Source of the DNA: Paenibacillus lacisoli
GTDB lineage: Bacteria > Bacillota > Bacilli > Paenibacillales > Paenibacillaceae
Reading direction: 5' to 3'
Assembly (NCBI RefSeq): GCF_030580655.1
Contig: NZ_JAUQTB010000001.1
Coordinates: forward strand, 248,001 to 312,000
DNA: 64,000 nucleotides
Shown: piece after piece, positions 1 through 6,317 of the stretch
Numbering within the stretch: position 1 is the first letter of the stretch
How the letters are laid out: every line of letters begins with the position of its first letter
Translations under genes and position numbers: made by a program
Notes under the pieces: generated by a model
The model's input: only the letters and a program-made list of their open reading frames with translations
Database searches by the model: none
Told to the model about the DNA's origin: nothing

Positions 1-360
1 AGCCAGATCGAACAGACGACGAATTTCAGACTTTGCTTCCTGTGTTACAATGGCTGAACCTTTGAATGCCTCACCTCCGTGCACGACACGGTGACCGACA
101 GCCTGAATCTCATCAACCGATTGCAGTACACCATGCTCTTTATGTACCAGCATGTCGAGGACTTTACGAATCGCTGTCGTATGCTCCAGAATTTCACTCA
201 CTTCACTGATTTCCTGGCCGCCTGTCGGCTCGTGGTTCAGAATGGAGGAATCCATACCGATCCGCTCGACTAGACCTTTGGCCAGAACGGCTTCAGTCGT
301 CATATCATACAGCTGATATTTCAGGGAAGAACTTCCCGCGTTAATTACTAGAATTTTCAT
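1..360 (-). CDS. ackA: Acetate kinase (N-terminal part, runs off the left edge)
   Basis: The first 120 codons of an acetate kinase are visible; the rest lies beyond the window start. The enzyme interconverts acetate plus ATP and acetyl phosphate in the cytoplasm. The N-terminus has the family phosphate-binding signature NAGSSSLKYQL and, further on, the conserved VGHRVVHGGE segment of the acetate/butyrate kinase fold. The ATG overlaps the stop of the upstream dehydrogenase gene as ATGA, so the two are probably translationally coupled. Butyrate kinase is the main alternative, but the Lys-Tyr-Gln-Leu after the SSS motif favours acetate kinase. Confidence 0.9.
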   Translation of the reverse strand, partial: MKILVINAGSSSLKYQLYDMTTEAVLAKGLVERIGMDSSILNHEPTGGQEISEVSEILEHTTAIRKVLDMLVHKEHGVLQSVDEIQAVGHRVVHGGEAFKGSAIVTQEAKSEIRRLFDLA

Positions 361-1229
361 ACCCGGTCACCATCCTTGTCATACTTGAAGAAGCCTTCGC
401 CCGATTTCACGCCGAGATTGCCCGCGCGGACCATTTTCTTCAGCACGATGGAAGGACGATATTTCAATTCACCAAACTCGCGGAACATGCGTTCAAGAGC
501 CGCGAGAACGGAATCCAGGCCAAAGCGGTCCGCCATCTCAAGCGGTCCGTATTGGAAGTTGTATCCCAGTCGCATAGCATCGTCAATATCTTCAGCAGAC
601 GCCACACCTTCCTGCAGAACGTGCGCAGCTTCATTAATCAAAATACAAATAACCCGGCTTGTCACAAATCCTGGGGATTCGTATACCATAACACCCTTTT
701 TCTCTACTACATCCTCGACAAACGTCTTGGTGTTCTCAAAAGTTGCATCCGACGTCTTTAAACCACGGATAATTTCAACCAGATCAATGCGGGATACCGG
801 ATAAATAAAGTGCAGGCCGATCACACGCTCTGGATACATGGTAGAGCTCGCAAGCTCGGTCAAGCTGAGTGTGGATGTATTGCTGGCCAGAATAATATTG
901 CTGTTGCAAACCTGGTCCAGCTGGTGGAAAACTTCTTTTTTCAAAGACAGATCTTCCGTAATGGTCTCAATGACCATATCGCTTGTACCAAGCTCTGCGA
1001 AATGAGTTACTTTATGAATTCTGGAGAGAATCAGTTTCTTCTCAGCCTGAGTAATCGCCCATTTCTCCATTTTTTTGTCGAGACTGGTCTCGATCATATT
1101 GTAAGCCCGCTCCAGCTTCTCTGCATTTTCTTCTACGAGCAGGACGTCAATGCCTTTGCCAGCCAGCATTTCGGCAATGCCTTGTCCCATGGTACCGCCG
1201 CCGATGACGCCAATCTTTTTGTATTGCAT
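357..1229 (-). CDS. 3-hydroxyacyl-CoA (3-hydroxybutyryl-CoA) dehydrogenase family protein
   Basis: This 290-residue protein has the length and fold order of short-chain 3-hydroxybutyryl-CoA dehydrogenases: an N-terminal Rossmann domain with GVIGGGTMGQG (residues 8-18), the ASNTSTLSLTEL segment with the catalytic-region serine, a histidine in GLHFIYP, and a C-terminal domain ending in GVKSGEGFFKY. The family reaction is NAD(P)-dependent interconversion of 3-hydroxyacyl-CoA and 3-oxoacyl-CoA. The usual HFFNP is HFIYP, and the usual PGFxxNR, which carries a catalytic asparagine, is PGFVTSR, so substrate or chemistry may differ. A GGAG lies 8 nt before the ATG. It is coupled to ackA, which suggests a role in acyl-CoA/acyl phosphate metabolism. 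Confidence 0.85.
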   Translation of the reverse strand: MQYKKIGVIGGGTMGQGIAEMLAGKGIDVLLVEENAEKLERAYNMIETSLDKKMEKWAITQAEKKLILSRIHKVTHFAELGTSDMVIETITEDLSLKKEVFHQLDQVCNSNIILASNTSTLSLTELASSTMYPERVIGLHFIYPVSRIDLVEIIRGLKTSDATFENTKTFVEDVVEKKGVMVYESPGFVTSRVICILINEAAHVLQEGVASAEDIDDAMRLGYNFQYGPLEMADRFGLDSVLAALERMFREFGELKYRPSIVLKKMVRAGNLGVKSGEGFFKYDKDGDRV

Positions 1230-1337
1230 CGTTTCTACTCCATCCCTTCCTGGTCTCTACATATATTGTATCCCTCTTGTCGAAAAATACAGCTTTATGA
1301 CCCAATAGATAATAATATCTTAGCACGGCCAAAATGT

Positions 1338-1372
1338 AAAAAAAAATAACCAGCATAAAGAATTATGCTGGT
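1338..1372 (-). terminator. Intrinsic terminator of the FtsH-like operon
   Basis: A 10-bp perfect stem (ACCAGCATAA paired with TTATGCTGGT, 4-nt loop) is followed on the minus strand by a run of nine T. It overlaps the stop codon of the FtsH-like gene and separates it from the dehydrogenase-ackA pair. Confidence 0.9.
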
Positions 1373-2865
1373 AAAAGGGCGCTGTCACGAAATTGACACC
1401 GGAATTGCTCCCCGGACAAAACTTCCTCACGCATGAGGATATCCAGTGAATATTCAAATACGTGCTTATGTTCCAGCAGCAGCTGCCGGGTACGTGCCAT
1501 CAGCTCGTCAAGCACTTCACTGTTCACCCGCATCAGTTCCTGCTTGGTCACCATCTGCAAGTTCACAATCCCCAGCGAGGTCAGACCCGACTTAATCATC
1601 GTCTCAACGATATTAAGCGCTTGTTCAAAGTCATTACTCGATCCTGTACTGCGGCCGCCATAATAAATTTCCTCTGTTGCTGCGCCGCCAAGCGCAATCA
1701 TAATCTGCTCTTCCAGGAATCCCTTCGTATACAGATAGTGCTCCTGCTGCGGATTATGACGGACATAACCAAGCGCCTTGCCGCGCGGACTCAGAGCAAC
1801 TTGTCCCACACTGCCAGGGCGGACAATCTCTGCGATAATGGCATGTCCCAATTCGTGCATCGCCACCCGTTTTTTCTCTTCAAGCGTAGATTCGCGATCC
1901 GTTTTCTCACCCATCATGACTTTATCAATGGCCATGGAGAGCTGTTTCTGGCCGATCTGCTCCATATTCTCACGCATGGCATAGATGGCTGCCTCGTTCA
2001 TAACACTCTCCAGCTGCGCACCGGAAAAACCGTATGCCTCTTCTGCAACTTTATCCAAATTCACTTCAGCTTGAAGCGGTTTATTCTTCGCATGCAGCTC
2101 CAGAATATGCTTACGGCCCTTCTTATCAGGCAGGTCGACCTGGATATGACGGTCAAAACGGCCTGGACGAAGCAGCGCACTGTCGAGCATTTCTTTCCGG
2201 TTGGTTGCTGCAATAATAAGAATACGAGGAGAGTCGGAGTTATAAATCCCATCCATCTCAGTCAAAAGCTGGTTCAGCGTCTGATCATATTCACGCTGCT
2301 GGCCGCCTTCGCGCTTGCCGCCGATCACATCAATCTCATCAATAAAGATAATGGCACTTTCTTTGTTTTCCTTTGCTGCACGCGCGCGTGCATCCTTGAA
2401 CAGTTCCCGCACCCGTCCGGCACCGACACCGACATACATCTCGACAAATTCACTGCCCGAAGCAGCAACAAATACGGAGTTCGTATAGTGCGCTGCCGCA
2501 CGTGCCATCAGTGTCTTACCTGTTCCCGGAGGACCTGTAAGCAGAATCCCTTTGAGCGGGCGGATACCAAACTTGGAGATTTCCTCATGACGGATCAAAA
2601 AATCGAGCGCTTCACGCAGCTCCTGCTTGGCGCTTTCCTGTCCTCCAATTTGCTCGAAGGTGAGTTTCGTGGGAGCCGCCTTTTTGCGCTTACGTTCCTG
2701 GCCTGCGCCAACCGCCAAGCCGCCGCGCATATGCATCATGAATGCTAATCCACCCAGCATCAGCGCTGCGATCAGAAGTGGAATAACGTTCACACCGATA
2801 AAAATCATAAAAGCGATAACAACAGGGATACCGCCGATCAAAATTTCCTTCGTCCATTTAGGCAT
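1363..2865 (-). CDS. Short FtsH-like membrane AAA+ zinc metalloprotease
   Basis: A 500-residue AAA+ protease. Residues about 5-47 form a tight hairpin of two hydrophobic segments with almost no loop, so the extracytoplasmic domain of classical FtsH (about 75 residues) is missing. Then come Walker A GPPGTGKT, the pore segment FVEMYVGVGAGR, Walker B IIFIDEID, the second region of homology RPGRFDRH, the zinc site HELGH and a downstream STGSSNDFEQA helix that supplies the third ligand. All catalytic residues seem intact. The start chosen is the ATG at 2865, which has GGGAG upstream; longer starts lie inside the upstream gene. It overlaps that gene by 8 bp, which suggests a functional pair. It is probably a second FtsH-type protease, not the housekeeping one. 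Confidence 0.85.
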   Translation of the reverse strand: MPKWTKEILIGGIPVVIAFMIFIGVNVIPLLIAALMLGGLAFMMHMRGGLAVGAGQERKRKKAAPTKLTFEQIGGQESAKQELREALDFLIRHEEISKFGIRPLKGILLTGPPGTGKTLMARAAAHYTNSVFVAASGSEFVEMYVGVGAGRVRELFKDARARAAKENKESAIIFIDEIDVIGGKREGGQQREYDQTLNQLLTEMDGIYNSDSPRILIIAATNRKEMLDSALLRPGRFDRHIQVDLPDKKGRKHILELHAKNKPLQAEVNLDKVAEEAYGFSGAQLESVMNEAAIYAMRENMEQIGQKQLSMAIDKVMMGEKTDRESTLEEKKRVAMHELGHAIIAEIVRPGSVGQVALSPRGKALGYVRHNPQQEHYLYTKGFLEEQIMIALGGAATEEIYYGGRSTGSSNDFEQALNIVETMIKSGLTSLGIVNLQMVTKQELMRVNSEVLDELMARTRQLLLEHKHVFEYSLDILMREEVLSGEQFRCQFRDSALLPA

Positions 2866-3391
2866 TCGGCCACACTCCCATCTTCTGAGCCTCACGAGGC
2901 AGAATAATAAACTTGCTCGCTTTACCTTCACTCAGGCTGACATACACGTTGCTGTCATCCATGGCTGTCTGGATTTTAATATTACGATTGTTGTGCTCCA
3001 GCTGCTCAAGTGCAGACCGGATCTCTGTATATTTGCGGTTCTCCATAGCTTCAGCTACTGGGAACATTGCTTCAGACCACCATTGATCCAGCTGGCTGTT
3101 GGAGTGATCCACCACGTCCAGCTTCAAAGTGCGGCTGCCGATCATCGACTTGCCTTCTTTTTTAATTTGATCTACCAAACCACTAATATTCGTTTCCGGC
3201 TTTAAATCGAGTTTCAAAGATACCGTACTCTGGTTAATATCTAATTGGGCGCTCGTAACGCCAGGGTATTGAGTAACAATTTTCTCTAACGGAGATTTGA
3301 TTGCCATTTGACGATACAGGAACCAACCACCGAATAAGACCACTGCCATAATAATGGCTGTAAGAACAATAGGGAACACACGAAGTTTCAA
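2858..3391 (-). CDS. Single-pass membrane protein paired with the FtsH-like protease
   Basis: A 177-residue protein not recognised by family. Residues about 5-27 form one hydrophobic segment (IVLTAIIMAVVLFGGWFLY) after a short basic start, and the rest is soluble with alternating polar stretches, so an N-terminal anchor is likely. Its end overlaps the start of the FtsH-like gene by 8 bp, which suggests translational coupling and perhaps a complex; an adaptor or inhibitor role for the protease is inference only. The ATG follows a GGAGG at good distance. An extended -10 promoter lies about 110 nt upstream. Confidence 0.65.
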   Translation of the reverse strand: MKLRVFPIVLTAIIMAVVLFGGWFLYRQMAIKSPLEKIVTQYPGVTSAQLDINQSTVSLKLDLKPETNISGLVDQIKKEGKSMIGSRTLKLDVVDHSNSQLDQWWSEAMFPVAEAMENRKYTEIRSALEQLEHNNRNIKIQTAMDDSNVYVSLSEGKASKFIILPREAQKMGVWPNA

Positions 3392-3500
3392 GTGACGTCC
3401 TCCTTCAATAATTGAACTAATAACAACCGCTTACCGAACCTAACAAACAATGGTAAAACTATCAAAATACCGAACAAACTATCAACGAAGTACAAATAAA

Positions 3501-3509
3501 AGTATATCA
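3501..3509 (-). promoter_or_regulatory. Extended -10 promoter candidate for the FtsH-like operon
   Basis: On the minus strand TGATATACT gives a TGn plus TATACT extended -10, with a weak TTCGAT 18 nt further upstream. It precedes the membrane-partner gene by about 110 nt. The rest of the 363-base gap (3392-3754) is AT-rich and holds the ypmB terminator; no gene is seen in it. Confidence 0.5.
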
Positions 3510-3699
3510 CACCGTATATACAATATCGAATTTTAAAGATGGACTTTAAACCATTTTCATCAAATTATAATGATTCCGTTACAATTTGGCTACATTTACC
3601 CATAACGCTTGCTGACTCTACAGTCAGGAAGTTTATTTGTCGTTTAATAGAGTCGGTTGCAATCTAATTCACTCCTTCGTCACCAGAACACAACAACAA

Positions 3700-3727
3700 G
3701 CGCCGATATCCTATTGGACACCGGCGC
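3700..3727 (-). terminator. Terminator after ypmB
   Basis: Read on the minus strand, GCGCCGGUGUCC pairs with GGAUAUCGGCGC through 12 pairs including two G-U wobbles, with a 4-nt loop, followed by a U-rich stretch (UUGUUGUUGU). It begins about 28 nt after the ypmB stop codon. Confidence 0.75.
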
Positions 3728-3754
3728 ATCTGTTCAATTCTTTACAGTCTGTAA

Positions 3755-4300
3755 TTATTGCTGCTCTGTTCCAAAGCTGTCTGGCAGAGCAAACGGCCCG
3801 TCTACCAATTTGCCGTCGCTGAATTTATAGAAACGGTAATTGTAGCCAGTCTGATCTTTGCAAAATACCTGCCACACTTGAATACCGTTATAAATACCTG
3901 GCAGTACCCGCTGAATGTCAGCCTGAGGCATGGAGGCAGTTAATTGCGACCTGATCTGTTCCTCAGATCTGCCATTCTGCAGCAGTGCTGTACTGACACT
4001 TCCCGGCTTGGTCGATGGCTCATGATTGGCATCAAAACGTACCCATACCATCTGATCCTGATTCTGGGCGTTTTTCCCCTTCACTACCCAATAGATCGCA
4101 TTATCCTTGTTCATTCCCCATACTGACTTCCATGTCTGCTCGGAGGATATCAGGCCGCCCTGCTGCTGAGCGGTCAGAATCGCGGCCTTCTCTTCACGGT
4201 TCTGATCCTTCATCACGTAAGTAATGTACCAATAGAACAGTACAAGCAGCAGAATAACAGCCATCATTCCGATCCATATCCATTGCTTCCTGTTTCTCAA
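3755..4300 (-). CDS. ypmB: YpmB-like membrane-anchored protein (DUF5590)
   Basis: A 181-residue protein with a basic start, one membrane segment (residues about 8-28, WIWIGMMAVILLLVLFYWYI) and an outside domain resembling the DUF5590/PepSY-like YpmB family, with the typical SVWGMNKDNAIYWVVKG and GYNYRFYKFSDGKLV strands. Function is unknown in B. subtilis as well. Position supports the name: B. subtilis ypmB lies next to dinG, which follows here after two extra genes. It ends in a clear terminator. PepSY-like domains are often linked to protease control, but no such role can be shown here. Confidence 0.75.
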   Translation of the reverse strand: MRNRKQWIWIGMMAVILLLVLFYWYITYVMKDQNREEKAAILTAQQQGGLISSEQTWKSVWGMNKDNAIYWVVKGKNAQNQDQMVWVRFDANHEPSTKPGSVSTALLQNGRSEEQIRSQLTASMPQADIQRVLPGIYNGIQVWQVFCKDQTGYNYRFYKFSDGKLVDGPFALPDSFGTEQQ

Positions 4301-4344
4301 GCGGCAAATCCTCTCTCCCTCTTATAGTCGCTTTCCATTGAATC

Positions 4345-5646
4345 CTAACGGGCGAGCAATCCCTCGAATGCAGCCTGGGCTTCGGATTTGATCCGTTCTT
4401 CATCCATGGTCAGGCTTTCTCCGTTCTTCACGACCTGAATACCGTCGACCCATACATGAGCTACATCCTTGGCACTTGCTGAGTAGATGACATGTGAGAT
4501 CAGGTCACTATAAGGCAGGAAATGAGGCTGGTCGATATCCAAGGCAATGAAATCTGCTTTGTTGCCGGCAGCGAGAGTTCCTGTGTCGTTCAGGAAAATA
4601 GAGCGAGCCCCGTATTCTGTGCCCATCCGCAATGCTTCTGCTGCAGGTACAGCTGTCGGGTCACCGGAGACTCCTTTATGAATCAATGCAGCAAGGCGCA
4701 TTTCTTCAAACATGTCCAGGTTATTGTTGCTGGCAGGCCCATCCGTACCCAGAGATACGGTGACCCCTGCCTTCAGCAGATCATTCACCCGGGCCACGCC
4801 GCTGGCAAGCTTGAGGTTACTGCCCGGATTATGGGATACCCCTACCTGATGGCTGGCAAGAACAGCAATTTCTTCATCCGTCAGATGAACAGCATGAGCG
4901 ACCAGAGAAGGTCGGTCAAAGAAACCCAGCTTTTCCAGATGGGCCACCGGACGCAGTCCGTATGAGTCAACATTTTGCTGTACTTCAGCGGCCGTTTCTG
5001 ACATATGGGTATGCAGCGGAAGATCCAGATCATAGGAGGCTTGAACAAATTTCTCGATAAAAGCAGGCGGACACGTGTACGGGGCATGCGGAGACAGCAT
5101 GGTTGTAATGCGTCCATCCGCCTGACCGTTCCACTCCTTGGCAAACTGGACTGCCTCTGCCAGCTTGAATGCCTGCTCTTCTTCCGAACAAAGACCGATT
5201 GCCCCACGCATCAGGCTTGCACGGATACCAGACTCCTGTACGACACGAGCCACCTGATCCATGTGATCGTACATATCCAGGAAGGTGGTGGTACCTCCTT
5301 TTAGCATCTCTAGAACGGATAAGGAGCTGCCCCAATAGACATCGTTCGACGTAAACTTGGCTTCCATCGGCCACATCTTCTCCTGCAGCCATACCTGGAG
5401 TGCCAGATCATCGCCATATCCGCGCAGCAGTGACATTGCTGCATGTCCGTGCGTGTTCACAAGCCCCGGCATGAACAGGAGACCTTTACCATCTATGAAT
5501 GGCGTCTCTTCCTCCCCTTCCGGCAGAGATTCGCCAATGTATGTAATTCTGCCGTTCTCAATCATCATGCAGCCTTTAACTACAGAAGTTTCCGGGGCAT
5601 TCACTATAAACTGCCCGTTACGGATCAACCATTTATCGTTATTCAT
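4345..5646 (-). CDS. mtaD: Amidohydrolase, 5'-methylthioadenosine/S-adenosylhomocysteine deaminase family
   Basis: A 433-residue TIM-barrel amidohydrolase of the MtaD/TrzA/AtzA type. The metal ligands are visible in order: NTHGHAAM (HxH), HAPYTCP, HTHMSE, HAVHL and TDGPASNNNLDMF. The family deaminates adenosine-type substrates such as methylthioadenosine or S-adenosylhomocysteine to the inosine forms. The start at 5646 has GGAAGG 9 nt upstream; earlier in-frame ATG codons lie in or before that ribosome site. It overlaps the next gene upstream only in the spacer after rex (rex stop 5639), so it is coupled to rex. A different purine or guanine-type substrate cannot be excluded. Confidence 0.82.
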   Translation of the reverse strand: MNNDKWLIRNGQFIVNAPETSVVKGCMMIENGRITYIGESLPEGEEETPFIDGKGLLFMPGLVNTHGHAAMSLLRGYGDDLALQVWLQEKMWPMEAKFTSNDVYWGSSLSVLEMLKGGTTTFLDMYDHMDQVARVVQESGIRASLMRGAIGLCSEEEQAFKLAEAVQFAKEWNGQADGRITTMLSPHAPYTCPPAFIEKFVQASYDLDLPLHTHMSETAAEVQQNVDSYGLRPVAHLEKLGFFDRPSLVAHAVHLTDEEIAVLASHQVGVSHNPGSNLKLASGVARVNDLLKAGVTVSLGTDGPASNNNLDMFEEMRLAALIHKGVSGDPTAVPAAEALRMGTEYGARSIFLNDTGTLAAGNKADFIALDIDQPHFLPYSDLISHVIYSASAKDVAHVWVDGIQVVKNGESLTMDEERIKSEAQAAFEGLLAR

Positions 5647-6283
5647 TATCGTCATCCTTCCCGCCTTCAAGATAATAGGCCAAGCTGAGCAGATCCGTTG
5701 TGAAATCTGTTGCATGAATACGGATATGCGGTGGTGCCTTCAGAATGGTTGGGGCAAAATTCAGAATGGCTTCAATACCAGCTTCTATCATCGTGTCCGC
5801 CACTCGCTGTGCTTCGAAATCAGGAACCGTTATAATACCAATCCGGATTCGATGTTCTTCTACCATGCGTCCCAGTTCATCCATGGGCTGAACCGTCAAC
5901 GTATTGATCTGTTTGCCCACCTTGGCTTCAGAGGAGTCAAAGATCGCTACGATTTTCATATTGTCCTTAAGATATGCGTTGTAATTAGACAGCGCCTGGC
6001 CGAGGTTACCTGCCCCGACCAGCGCTACATTGATTTGTTGATCAATCTTAAGAATCTGTCTGATTTTCTCGATAAGATAAGATACATCATAGCCGATACC
6101 CTTGCGTCCAAAGTCACCGAAGTATGCAAGGTCCTTGCGGATTTGTGCCGGATTAAGATCCAGCTTCTGTCCCAGCTCCTGCGAAGAGACTGTGGCTACC
6201 TCCCGTTTGTGAAGCTCGTTCAGGTAGCGCAGGTAGACAGGCAGTCTGCGGACAACGGCTTCCGATATTTTCTCGGACTTCAT
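5639..6283 (-). CDS. rex: Redox-sensing transcriptional repressor Rex
   Basis: A 214-residue Rex protein. The N-terminal winged-helix domain (residues 1-80) starts KISEAVVRRLPVYLRYLNEL and has the recognition region LNPAQIRKDLAYFGDFGRKG. The NAD(H)-binding Rossmann domain contains VALVGAGNLGQALSNY. Rex binds target operators when NADH is low and releases them when NADH/NAD rises, controlling fermentation and respiration genes. I found no convincing Rex operator in this window. The coupling to an amidohydrolase gene does not by itself suggest co-function. Confidence 0.95.
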   Translation of the reverse strand: MKSEKISEAVVRRLPVYLRYLNELHKREVATVSSQELGQKLDLNPAQIRKDLAYFGDFGRKGIGYDVSYLIEKIRQILKIDQQINVALVGAGNLGQALSNYNAYLKDNMKIVAIFDSSEAKVGKQINTLTVQPMDELGRMVEEHRIRIGIITVPDFEAQRVADTMIEAGIEAILNFAPTILKAPPHIRIHATDFTTDLLSLAYYLEGGKDDDNE

Positions 6284-6317
6284 GTCAAGCTCCCCTTATT
6301 TCTGGCTTTGAATAAAT

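Noticed and set aside
1462-2748. 428-codon open frame opposite the FtsH-like gene
   Set aside because: Antisense shadow of a protein with all catalytic motifs intact on the other strand.
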